Shown here piece by piece: positions 35,978 to 46,449 of a stretch of 64,000 nucleotides of DNA. The notes beneath the pieces were generated by a model. The model had not been told where the DNA came from and searched no databases. It saw only the letters and a list, made by a program, of their open reading frames with translations. The stretch's first letter is position 1. Each line of letters opens with the position of its first letter. Source of the stretch: Phoenix dactylifera (lineage: Eukaryota > Streptophyta > Magnoliopsida > Arecales > Arecaceae); assembly GCF_009389715.1 (NCBI RefSeq), contig NC_052392.1, positions 36,877,360 to 36,941,359 of the forward strand, given 5' to 3'. A program made the position numbers and the translations under genes.

Positions 35978-36739
35978 AAAGATTTGTAGCACTCAGTCAT
36001 AGTCTAAGTTTAAGAAGGAAAAGCAGCACTCAAATCTGATCAATCTCTCTCATTCGACATCTTCATAGGTTTTTCAAGGACCTTATTTAGGTTTATTAGT
36101 TCTGTTTGATGTCAAAGTTGGGAGGAGTTGTACCCTTTGGACAAACACCCAGTAATTGTTCATGGTTTGTAGTGCACTTCTTAAAATCTCTCTGGAACTC
36201 TGCTGGCCAAACAAGTCGCTAAAACTATATTTCCTAAGAGTAGGACTCGGAAGATATATTCTGTTGGCTGCCCATCCAAGTTGATGTTTTTTTTTTTGAG
36301 GTGAATCATCCAAGTTGATGTTGTGCTTAGCATTTTGGCCGGGTGGCCTACTGGATTTAGATTGAAAAAGTTTGCACTTCTCCTCCTGGTAGTCGCACAC
36401 ATCGATTTCTGAACATGCAACCAGCTTATTACTGCAACATCTCTCTAGGGGAGTAATTGAAGAGGCAAGGCAGAAGGATGAAGAATTTGGACGGATCATA
36501 GTCCATTGATTCCACAATTTCAAGATTTTCAGATACCAAAAATTCTCATATCCTGGGAAGGTCAACTCTTACATGCTTGGAACAAGATATCTTGGATTTC
36601 TAGACTAATATTTTCTTCTTGTCTAATCTTCTGTTGTGTGTATGCTGTGAACTTCATTAGTTAGGCCGTGTGAAATGTACTTAACTATGATCATCATCCA
36701 AGTTATTTGTGCTATTCTTACTATTAGGAGACTGTTATT
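35978..36739. other. Intergenic, no gene seen
   Basis: The sequence contains a T12 run at 36287-36298 flanked by CATCCAAGTTGATGTT on both sides (36267-36282 and 36308-36323). That is a short direct repeat that might be the target duplication of a tiny poly(T) insertion. No coding features are recognised. Confidence 0.45.
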
Positions 36740-36892
36740 TCTTTTAGACAGTTCTTGTATATCGGAAGACGAATAAGGTGACAGATTGGGTCACCTCTTT
36801 TGTTGCTCTTCATTCAAGAAAGATTCTAAAAATATGGTCTAATATCGCCCCCCATCTTTATGCTACTTTATTTCTCTTGACTCTGCTGGTTA

Positions 36893-37632
36893 TGTTGGGG
36901 GAAAAATAGATTTTTCAAAGCACGTGGTCAAATCGTCGGCACTTAATGACAAACGTGACGACAACAAGCATACTCTCAGCAGTCACGACCTCGAAGCGTC
37001 CGACCTCGGGGCGCTCGACCTCAGAGCGCTCAGTCTTGGTACTGATGACCTCAGAGCTCACGACCTCAACCTCGATACGACCTAGGCAGGCATAATCTCA
37101 GCTAAGTTAAGCTCGATTGATCTCAAGGCCAAGAAAGACCTAATTAAAGGGAGAAACCGACCTCCACTCTACCGAAAATCAAGTCCTCCATATCCGGGAT
37201 CAAATCCCGCGATCTCCGCCTTAACGGCTGTCAACATTTAAATTCACGCGACCTCAACGAATCGTCAGCTAGCCTGAAATCTCGGGTCGTTTACGGGAAT
37301 TCATTGATTCGCACGATCATGCCCGATTACAAGTAATCGCTACATCCCCTCCTATAAAAAGGGGGGGAAGCTCTATGCATGGGACTTCTTCTTCCTCCCC
37401 GGCCACGACTTTTCTCCATTACTTTTCTCCATTATTTTTCTCCATTACTTCTCTTCATTATTTCTCTCCATTAAAAACTCCTCTCTGACTTAAGCATCGG
37501 AGGGCTTGCGCCGGAAACTCCGGCCACAGGCTTCTTGCAGGTCCGCCAGAGACAGCCGTCAGCCGCCGCACCACCAGCCGGAGCTTCTCCTCCTCGGTCC
37601 GCGGTCATCCTCGGGTCCAACTTCCAACAACA
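36893..37632 (+). mobile_element. Solo LTR (740 bases) with perfect 5-base target duplication
   Basis: It starts TGTTGGGG and ends CCAACAACA, a TG...CA terminus with inverted TGTTGG/CCAACA. It is flanked by GGTTA at 36888-36892 and GGTTA at 37633-37637. A TATAAAAA box lies at 37353-37360, about two-thirds along, and downstream is a TTTCTCCATTA minirepeat (37412-37475). No second LTR, primer-binding site or polyprotein is present, so this is a solo LTR left by recombination. The superfamily (gypsy or copia) cannot be told from the LTR alone. Removing it rejoins the surrounding LINE fragment. Confidence 0.88.
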
Positions 37633-37670
37633 GGTTACACTGACACTAGATTGATGTGAGCAACTGCAGT

Positions 37671-37674
<4 letters not shown>

Positions 37675-37724
<50 letters not shown>
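37675..37724. repeat. (AT)25 microsatellite
   Basis: An uninterrupted AT dinucleotide run is bounded by GTACAA on the left and TTGTAC on the right, forming a perfect palindrome. Confidence 0.97.
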
Positions 37725-37728
<4 letters not shown>

Positions 37729-37846
37729 ACTATTCATTAAACTTATTTACCTTGCAAAAACTATCAATCTACCATATATATAACACACCAGAACCAGACG
37801 AGCCCTCCTTGTCCCTTTTTCTCTCGTCAACACATCGTACCGCCGA

Positions 37847-38988
37847 CAGCCTGCCGGCTCGAGCCTTAGGCGACTGAGGCGGTCACCTAAGGCCCCCGGC
37901 CCAGGGAAGGCCCCCAACCCAGCCACGTTTTTTTTTTTTTTTATTCCTCCATAAAGGTCTGCAGACGGGGAGTGGGTTTGGGCGGCGACGTGAAAGGCTG
38001 CAGACGGGCTGACGGGGAGTGGGCGGTGGCGTCTGTGGTCTGGCAGACGGGGTCACGGGGACTAGCGACGGGCGACGGGCGACGTCTACCGGCAACGTCG
38101 AGCCGTCGAGTCGTCGACAAGCAACGGGCAACGCAACGGCCAAGTCCAACGGGCATTTCCTCCCCGGCTCCCCCCTTCTCTCCCCCCTTCTCTGCCTTTT
38201 TAATGCCGGAACCTTCTCCGGTTCTCGGCAGAATCAGCTTGCAGAGTGAGAGCGGCGAGTGCAAAACCCTCTCTAGCTCTCCTCGCCGACGTCGCCATCC
38301 TCGGCTCCGAGCTCCGGTCCACCGTGCGTCCGTAACTCCGGGCAGTCCGTGCTGCCTCCTCCTCGGCTCCGAGCTCCGGCCTCAGCTCCGGGCCTCCGGC
38401 CTCCCGTCCTCTCCTCGCCGACTCCGAGTCGCCGTCCTCGGCTCTTCCGACCTCCGGGCTCTGCGGCGACCGAGGCGGCGAGGCCTTTCGAGTTCCGAGT
38501 CCCGACTTCCGAGTTCCGAGTTCCGACTTCCTCCTCAGGCTCCTCGGCTCTTCCGACTTCCGAGTCTCCGACCTCCTCCCGAGTCCCGGTCCAGGGAAGC
38601 CCCCACCCACGGTCCTCCGCCGCTCCGACCTCCTCCCGTGACCCCATCCTCTACTCCTCTCCTCAGCTCCTCCGCCGCTCCGGCCTCCTCGGCTCCTCGG
38701 GGTTTCCGGTTCCCGAGTCCCGACCTCCTCCCACGGTCCCACCTCCCGACCTCCTCCCCTGTTCCCACTTCCCAAATCCCACTGGCCACTGATCGTGGCT
38801 CCCACTGATCCCGGACCCCGGTTCGAATCGGCGGTTCACCATGAGTGTGACTGTGTGAGGCAGGTGAGTTAGTAAGTAACTGTAGTTACTTAGTTTATTA
38901 ACAAAATAAATTATTATTTAAATAATAATAAAAAAAGCCTCTTCTAATGAGTTCGCCTAGGGCCTCCAAATGTATTGGGCCGCCCCTG
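37847..38988. mobile_element. GC-rich, probably hAT-like non-autonomous element
   Basis: The right end, read inward, starts CAGGGGCGGCCCAATAC and continues GGCCCTAGGCGAAC. The left end at 37847 starts CAGCCTGCCGGCTCGAGCC and continues TTAGGCGAC. CAGGGGCGG is a common hAT terminus, and the shared CCTAGGCGA-type sub-terminal motif supports pairing. The left side also has an internal palindrome (GCCTTAGGCGAC ... GGTCACCTAAGGC). The interior (about 37960-38830) is very GC-rich and made of TCCGAGTTCCGAC/CCTCCTC-like near-repeats, open in several frames on both strands. No matching 8-base target duplication was found, so the borders are provisional. Confidence 0.45.
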
Positions 38989-39378
38989 CCGTCATGTGTG
39001 GCGGCGAAACTTGTTCCCTTCCACCGTCGCTACTTCTCTCTTCCCCTTCTTGCCCTGTTTTTCTTGCTGGAATTTGGAATCGAGCTCGCACTTCTTTTTC
39101 CCCCCTCTCTTGCAGTATTATTTTGAGGACCGGTTCGACCTGGTCAAGTTCGTGGAGATTGTACGGGATGCGGGGCTGTACATGGTCCTGCGCATTGGAC
39201 CATTTGTTGCTGCCGAGTGGAACTTCGGGTGTGTCTCGAGATATTGATTTACTTATCTTTGCGGTTTGTTCCTCAAAGCAGTGGTCGTGATGGGGTTTTG
39301 TTGGAGCTGCAGGGGAGTGCCAGTTTGGCTGCATTATGTGCCTGGGACTGTCTTTCGGACAATCAGCGAGCCATTAAG

Positions 39379-42009
39379 GTTTTGAAATGGAAAAAGTTTG
39401 GCTGTATTTATTTTTGTGTCTGTGGCTGTTTGCTTGCATGCTCAAATTGCATCACTTCATGTGCCTGAGTGTTCCATATGTTGTTTACATTTCATGATCT
39501 TAAAGTTTTAACTTTTTATGCTTGCAGATCAACACATGTAATTCATTTTACTGTGATCAGTTCACACCAAATTCCCCCAAATAAGCCAAAAATTTGGACA
39601 GAGAATTGGCCTGGATGGTAATTCTATTTCAGGAATTATCGTTCTATTTGTAAGCTTATGCCAAAGTAATCTTAGCAACATAAAGGTAATTTACGATTAA
39701 AATCATTATTCTTTATTTTATTTTGGACAAATGAGCTTGAATTTGACAGTATACAAATTTATTAAAAAAACACAAATCTATTAAAAATAAGCATGACCAG
39801 AATGTACAATTTGAATTTATATGAGTAGCATAGATGAGCTGACATGGTTTTGTGAGTAAGAATCAACTTTGGAGACAGGCAGCTTTTGCCATTTCCATCT
39901 AGGGCTGCAACCTCTGAGATGACCTGGAGATTGGGTACAAATATGGCATGAATATAAAATGTAGTACTCATTTTATGTAAGATAGGCTATATATAACTAG
40001 GGTTTTTCTATGGGATGACTTATATGTTAACATATGTTGATCAGTTTACCACCATTTAACATGTTGTTAGATACAAAAAGAATGGGAACAGAAAAATGAT
40101 CTAGATGTCAGGTATAAGGTTGGACTTCCCATTAGGGCTACTTTGTGTTGGATCTAACATGAGTTGGACACTGATGGTTTATTGGGGCTGATCTAAGGCA
40201 CATAATATTTATAACAATTGCATTATGGATAGTCTCAATTTTGGTGCCAGAGCCATGATACGGACAGAGTTCCTTTAAGGGCCATACAAGTATGAGGTAC
40301 AAGGTGTATGATGCAACAGCATGTAGGTTTGTTTGGTCATACATTTTGGTTTCCAAATTTGTTAATAAAAGTTAGTCTTCATAGGCTTCAAAGTTAAAGA
40401 GTTATAATGAATATGCTTAAAATTTAAGATCAGAAAGAATTGAGGTTTTCTACTTTCTACGTTGATCATACTAGTTTCACATAAGAGCAAAGTTTCAATG
40501 TAATTATTAGCCTTGTTCATCCATGCAAATGTGTGTTCATAAATGGCATTTTTAACCATTTGTGAATAGAATCTTTGACCTTTCCTTCTGCACTTGCTCA
40601 TAAACCCAATTTTGCTTATATTTCTCTTTCCGAGCAAAATCAAAAGTACAAATGTCAAGCCTCCGACCCGAGATTGCAAGCCAGGGGTTGCAGCAACCGC
40701 TGCATATCATAGAAAACTCTTCCCACAAGCTTGCAAGGCATCTCATCACAATATCATAAAGCAAACAACGGAATAAATTTAAATAATCATTATTCAAACT
40801 TAAATTTAAATAACTAAAATCAAATTTTAATGTCTCACATAACTAACAATTTTTAAAAGATCTTGCATCAAACTCAAGTCAAATGTTGGTCTAAGTTAAA
40901 GATGTCAAATTCGGCTTCTAGTCACTCTCCCAATCATAACTCCATGCCATCTTAGTTCTCAGATTTATAAAAACAATCAGATTTGGAGTAATGAGCTAGA
41001 TAACCTAGTAAGTAATGAACATTTTAATCAGATTAATTAGGCAATAAATTAAATAATTATTTACAGAAATTAAGCATATGGAATATATTAATGTGAAACC
41101 AAATCTCATAAATCCAAATTCTTTCAAAACGTCAAATTCATCTCGACAGCCTAGAACTATGACTACATCAAAGTGCCACAGCATAATCCCTAATGGCATG
41201 GTATCGAAATGCCAACGTACAACCCTTACTGGCAAGGTATCGAATGCCAACATCCAACCCCCATGGGTTGGGTATCGAAGTGCCAATGTACAACCCTTAC
41301 TAGCAGGGTATTGAAGTGTCAACGTACAATCCCTACTGGTAGGGTGTCAAAACATAGTTTGGCAGCGACTCTGAATCCGTTTCGAATCAAAACTCTTTTT
41401 CGCAAAAGCATGCTCCAAATCGCAAGATACATAAAATTATAGGATATCGAAATCAAACGAGCATAATCCATATAAGAACCAATATGTTCGATCAAGCATC
41501 TTACAATATTCTAGAAAAAGGCATATATAACAATAATGCACTATGCATCAAGTTTATAAATTAAGAATAATTCGATTCAGAGAATGGCAAAAATGATGTG
41601 AAGTGGATACGAAAATCGGACCCTCCAAGGAATCCACCTTTGACATGGTACAAGGTTTGTTTTTTTTTTTTGCCATTTCTTGTCTTCATTGGTTACTTGG
41701 ACATTTTAAACAAGGTTAAATTGGTAACATTTTAAGATCAATAGTGATGACAGAAAAAGGATTCCATTTTTATCAATTGTAAACTGTTTAGGATGAGAAT
41801 TATGCTGTGGAAGAATAATAGGTTTTATTTTTTCTTCAAGTTTCAGTAGACGTTTGTTTGATGTTTAACTTTGTTATACTCATTTATTGAAAAAATATTT
41901 TTTTTCAGCTGCAGAAGTTTTGTAATTTGCCATGTTTTAGAGTATTCTTTCACCACCTCTTAACAATAATTTTATGCAAGTCCTTTCTCTTTTAATGTTT
42001 TGCTGGTAG
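39379..42009. other. Non-coding stretch replacing the missing middle of the beta-galactosidase relic
   Basis: No beta-galactosidase exons are visible between the remnant ending LR (39378) and the one starting VVDPP (42010). The stretch contains the 36-base minisatellite at 41166-41350. Open frames at 39762-39971, 40138-40356 and 40362-40797 on the minus strand match nothing I know. Confidence 0.5.
41166..41350. repeat. Minisatellite, 36-base unit, about five copies
   Basis: Unit starts at 41201, 41237, 41272, 41308 and 41344, plus a diverged unit from 41166. The consensus begins GTATCGAAGTGCCAACGTAC and continues AACCCTTACTGGCAGG. Units differ by several substitutions, so the array is not young. 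Confidence 0.9.
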
Positions 42010-42241
42010 TTGTGGATCCTCCAGAAGGAAATGAGCCCGTTGGGCTGGACATGCAATTTATGGGAAAGGGCCAAGCTTGGCTAAATGGAAAAGCCATTGG
42101 AAGATACTGGTCCAGGACAAGTTCTGTGCATTGAATGCATTCCTAGTTGCAATTACAGGGGCAAATTTGTCCCGGACAAATGCAGGACAGGATGTGGAGA
42201 TCCAACTCAGAGATGGTAATCCAGGTAAAAAATACAAAAGG

Positions 42242-42737
42242 AAAAAACTGAACGCTTTTAGCTATTTCTTTCTTCAAGAGAATAGTGAAGTTAACTTTTC
42301 ATTAACTGTTTTATGTCTGAAGTAGCTAGCATAGTTTAAAAACCAAAATGCTTCAAGCCACCAAAGAAATCAACTTACGCATTTATTTCATAAATAACCT
42401 AGAAAAAAGAAAAAAACTGAATGACTTTGGCTATTTTCTTTTCTAGAGAAGAATCAATTAACTTTTCACTAACACAGTTTTATGTGACATAGCTAGCGTA
42501 GTTTAAAAGCAGAATGCGTGAGCCTGCCAAAGAAATCAATTTACCCATTTCTTTCATAAATAACCTAAAAAAGAAAAAAGCTGAATGATGTTCGCTATTT
42601 TTTCTTTTGAGAGAGGAATGAAGTTAGCTCTTCATTAACACAGTTTCTATGCCTGAAGTAGCTAGCATAGTTTGAAAGCAAAATGCTCGAAACTAACCAA
42701 AAAAATTGACCTACCCATTTCTTTCATAATTAACCAA
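42242..42737. repeat. Tandem triplication, period about 167 bases, in a beta-galactosidase relic intron
   Basis: Three successive copies each contain AAAAAxCTGAA, a TTTCTTT(T) pyrimidine stretch, TTTTCATTAAC, GTAGCTAGCATAGTTT, AAATCAACTTACCCATT and TTTCATAAATAACC. The AGCTAGC core lies at 42324, 42491 and 42660. Copies carry many point differences. The array begins about 25 bases after the donor of the exon ending at 42215. Confidence 0.9.
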
Positions 42738-43561
42738 ACAAATTATCATCATAAACAAAAATATTTTCTGTTCCTGTTTCTGATAGTAATTCCTATTATC
42801 ATTTCTGACAATGCTGGCAAGCGCTTAAATTTGTGATAAATAATTTTAAGTTGTCTGAATTAGTTAAAATAATGAGCAATTTATTGTACCACATAGATCT
42901 CTGATTTAGCACAAAATTTTGACTGTTTACATGGTTCTATTAAATGGAAAAATATGCTGGTCATTCCTACAGTGGACAATTGGATAAATCTCGAAAGTAA
43001 TTTGCTCAAATTTCAGTAAGTTGCTTAGCATGCTTTTTGAGGTCTTTATTTTAGTAAGATCATTACTGCTTCCTTGGATTTAAACGGCAATGGAATAAGC
43101 AAGAATCTATATATCCTTCCCTCAATCTACGGTATTACATCACAAAGTTATTTGTGTTTATTGTGGTTTATAATTATGTGAAGACTTATAGATGCCCTTT
43201 TAAATGAACATGCATGTCCCTTATCTTGAAAGCATCCATAATCTTGTGTTTTCTTCTTTTCTGGCCAGGTACCATGTCCCTCGATCTTGGTTTCGACCAT
43301 CAGGGAATACTTTGGTGATATTTGAGGAGAAAGGTGGAGATCCTACTAAGATTACTTTTTCAAGAAGACGTGTGACAGGTGTCTGTAGTTTTGTATCAAC
43401 AGCCTACCCTTCCATGGACTTGGAATCCTGGGATCTAACAGGAGCTATAATGGAGATAAGGCAGTAATACATTTGAAGCGTCCCGAGGGCACACTTATTT
43501 CCTCCATTAAATTTGCCAGCTTTGGAAATCCAAGTGGAACATGCAGATCCTATCGCCAAGG

Positions 43562-44188
43562 AAGTTGTCATCATCCTGACTCCATTTCTGTGATTGAAAA
43601 GGCAGCATCAATCATCTTAAAAATATTCTCAGAATGCTAATGAAATTTTATATTTGTAAATTTGTTTGGATTAATCGTCAAAGTTATCATTTTACAAGAG
43701 GGTATACTTTGAAAAAAAATCAGCAGTAACACTAAAAGATTTCTTCTGACCTTATAATTTCTGAAATGCAAAACTTACATAGGCATATTGAAGCTGCAGC
43801 ACATACATGTAATACTTTTGCAGCTACATGTTTTTGCAATGAAAAGGTTTAATATAAATCGCCAACTTCATAGAAGATGTCATCATCCCGGCTCAATTTC
43901 TGTGGTTGAAAAGGTATCATACATCATTTTAAAAATATTCTCAGAATGCTAATGAATTTTTGTGTTTGTAATTTTGTTTGGATTAATCGTCGAGTTTATC
44001 ATTCTACAACAGGGTATGCTTAAAAATAAAACAGCAGAAACATTAAAAGATGTCTTCTGACCTTATAATTGCGGAAATGCAAAACTTATATGGGCATATT
44101 GAAGTTGCAGCACATACATGGAATACTTTTGCAGCTATATGTTTTTGCCATGAAAAGGCTTAATATAAATTACCAACTAACTTCATAG
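43562..44188. repeat. 312-base tandem duplication covering an exon end and intron of the beta-galactosidase relic
   Basis: Copy 1 is 43562-43873 and copy 2 is 43874-44188. Both run from GTCATCATCC and CAATTTCTGTG through TTGAAAAGG, TTAAAAATATTCTCAGAATG, GTTTGGATTAATCGTC and CAGCACATACATG to AACTTCATAG. The unit includes the last about 40 exon bases and its donor: GAAAAG/gcagca in copy 1 but GAAAAG/gtatca in copy 2. Copies differ by roughly a tenth. Confidence 0.92.
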
Positions 44189-44434
44189 TGGAGGAAGATC
44201 CTTGCATTGCAAGGCAAAGGTAAAAGCATTTGTCTTCTTTTAATTATGCATAGATATCACTGCCCAAAGTTGAGTCATTTAAACGATTTTTCTGAGTTTA
44301 TTACTTAAATCTTGTTATGGCAGGCCTGTCTACATAAAAGACTGTGTACTGTGTCGTTGTCTGAAGACAAATTCAATAAAGATTTATGTCCCAGCATGAT
44401 TAAGACGCTTGCTATTGAAGCTGCTTGCAGCTAG

Positions 44435-45375
44435 TAACGTGACGGCTGCTAAAATTACCTTTTCCAGAAGTTCCATTGATGAAATCATTCGAGATAAGGA
44501 TCCTTAATTTATAGCACGCAAAAACTAGTACCATATTGCTTGTCCCTTATTTCTGATTCAGAGGGTCAGAGCTGCTTTTAAGCAAAGCTGATAGAAGGCC
44601 TGTTTCATTTGAATTCTTCTCTAGTCTCAGTTCATTTGGATCTCCATGTGAAAATGAACTTCGTTGCTCAAGGATGTATTTTGATTTTTCATTAAATATA
44701 AAAGAAAATTTTGGTTTTGTAATCCTGATTTGCCTGGCAGGTACAATTTGTTGGTGACTTTTTATCTGCAGATTTCTTTGTCTCGAAAGCTTTTGTTTAT
44801 GTTTTCTTCTTTTTTTTTTGGCTAGGATGTTTATGAATTTTTTTATTACTTTATGAGCAATAATAAAAACAATTTAGGATCTCACCCAAAAAAACTAGTT
44901 GGAAGTTATTATTTGAATTTTTTGATCCTATATAAGTACTTAAGATTTACTCGACGAATAACTAATATGGATCTAAACACACGCCAATACGGTCCTCACA
45001 TTACATATTTATATTGTTCTTAATTATTTTTGTTAGTATTTTGCATAATAACATATGTGCCAGTTTCTTGAAGAAATATGCCCTTTGCTGGTTGAAAAGA
45101 TCTCGATAATGTTTTTTCCCCCATGACAGTGGTTCCTTCCAAATTTGTTAACTGATAATTTCCATCATAATAGAAACTATCAGTTACCATAGTCTGATTG
45201 CAATCTTTTTCATCTGAATGTTAGCTAATATAATAAGTCCAAAAATGGAAATTAGCGGACGGCAATAGTACAACAGCACTGTATATTACATTGATATGGA
45301 GATTTTAATTAGCAAAATATTATTCTAATCAGCAACCATTAGAAAGATCAAACAATGACCGTTATACCAAGATAG
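44435..45375. other. Intergenic, no gene seen
   Basis: AT-rich sequence after the beta-galactosidase relic, probably including its former 3' flank. No features are recognised. Confidence 0.5.
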
Positions 45376-45821
45376 CTTTTTTTTTGTTCTTTCTCAGACC
45401 TCACCTATTTCTGTTAGAATGAAGAGGCCATTTCCTTGACTTCACCACACCATTACCAACAAAGTAACCTCTGCTGCCTGAATGCCTCTGATATACACTT
45501 CTTCTTTTTTTGGTGCTAGAACGGATGATTCGTGCAGTTCTAGTAAGGATACATTCAATAAGATCAGAAAACAACAAGTTTCGGAGCACTCTAGGCAACT
45601 TCCTTTTCAACCTACATGGTGCTTCCGGAATGACTGGCCATATACGAAGCCATCCAGTGCATAGTCCCGTTAGTCTTTTTGAACATATACTTGGCCTGAA
45701 AGGCCACACCGCCACTGATCATAGTCCGAATGTTCTGAAGCAAGAGACGACACTCTCCACCACCGTCGGTTGATATACACTTCTTTAAAATTATATAAGC
45801 CTTCATTCTGACCCTAGTCAA
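45376..45821 (-). mobile_element. LINE 3' fragment, minus strand
   Basis: On the minus strand near 45700-45620 the frame reads YMFKKTNGTMHWMASYMASH, the RNase H C-terminus of plant LINE ORF2. It is followed in a shifted frame by LPRVLRNLLFSDLIECI, the usual end of the same ORF. The 3' tail is the T-run at 45377-45386 as seen on the plus strand. The copy is 5'-truncated and frameshifted. No target duplication was confirmed. Confidence 0.65.
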
Positions 45822-46127
45822 AATGTGGGTTAGACATGGATTGGAGATCTAGACCTGCTAGGTTAACATGGTTGGTTTGTCCATGGGAAAGGGAAAATTA
45901 GAACTAAGAATCAGATGGTCGCCTTTCATGGTCCAACTAATTAATGCGAAAACAAGGTGCCCAATGGACCACAATTACTCAACCCAATCAATCACACAGT
46001 CCTGGAGGCCAAACCAGGGACCGTTTTCTTGATTCCGTAATGCATCATTGTGTTGGTTATATTCTTGAAAAGACATACTTTTTCAGGACCCAAACTTTGC
46101 TTGCTTCTTGCTTACTGCTTGTCATGT

Positions 46128-46449
46128 AATAAAACAATAATCATGACCGGCTAGATCCGATGTCAGCAGGCCAGGATAGATCTGCACCTACTACTTCAAA
46201 ACATTTGGCGCTTGGCGGAGGAGTTAGATTCACTCCGGATCTCGCATGTATTTCGAAAGACGAACAGTGCTGCGAACTGGATCGTCTCCTATGCAGCCCA
46301 CCACTTCGGATTTATATTATGGGGTATTTCCGATTGTATGCCGCAGGCATTAGATCGTGTTTTATTTTATGATCGCTCTGGACTTTCTTACGGCTGAGTG
46401 TAGTGAGATGTCAGTTCACCAAATAAAAAATAAAAAATAAAACAATAAT
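46128..46449 (+). mobile_element. 5'-truncated LINE with exact 14-base target duplication
   Basis: AATAAAACAATAAT at 46128-46141 recurs exactly at 46436-46449, bracketing a 294-base insert (46142-46435). The insert encodes ISHVFRKTNSAANWIVSYAA and HHFGFILWGIS, the RNase H end of a plant LINE, then a short 3' UTR and an AAATAAAAAATAAAAA tail. The intact duplication suggests a younger insertion than its neighbours. Confidence 0.85.

Larger units (their letters stand above)
36740..37735 (+). mobile_element. LINE 3' fragment, split by a solo LTR
   Basis: Before the LTR (about 36740-36892) the frame reads VYRKTNKVTDWVTSFVALHS, the RNase H C-terminus of a plant LINE. After the LTR (37638 on) the LINE 3' UTR resumes as CACTGACACTAGATTGATG and GAGCAACTGCAGTAC. 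This resembles the 3' end of the LINE copy at 62590-62655. It runs into an (AT)25 microsatellite at 37675-37724 that may have grown from the element's tail. Confidence 0.65.
39116..44434 (+). pseudogene. Beta-galactosidase (GH35) gene relic with missing middle exons
   Basis: Five exon remnants are visible. 39116-39228 encodes [20 protein letters not shown] and [14 protein letters not shown]; 39313-39378 encodes GVPVWLHYVPGTVFRTISEP. 42010-42215 encodes [15 protein letters not shown] and [17 protein letters not shown], then shifts frame to CNYRGKFVPDKCRTGCGDP. 43269-43601 encodes YHVPRSWFRPSGNTLVIFEE and KITFSRR, then shifts frame near 43440 to SIKFASFGNPSGTCRSYRQG. 44324-44434 encodes VSLSEDKFNKDLCPSMIKTL and a stop. 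These are the N-terminal catalytic part and the C-terminal SUEL-lectin-type part of plant cell-wall beta-galactosidases (about 800 residues). The signal peptide and roughly 400 central residues with the catalytic glutamates are absent. Two frameshifts and internal tandem duplications confirm decay. Confidence 0.85.

Noticed and set aside
37972-38808. Long open frame (278 codons, plus) with overlapping minus-strand frames
   Set aside because: The region is a GC-rich low-complexity tract in which stops are rare in all frames. The peptides are Pro/Ser/Arg-rich without any domain.
37839-38996. 8-base target duplication for the GC-rich hAT-like element
   Set aside because: Left flank ACCGCCGA and right flank CCGTCATG do not match, so the element borders remain unproven.
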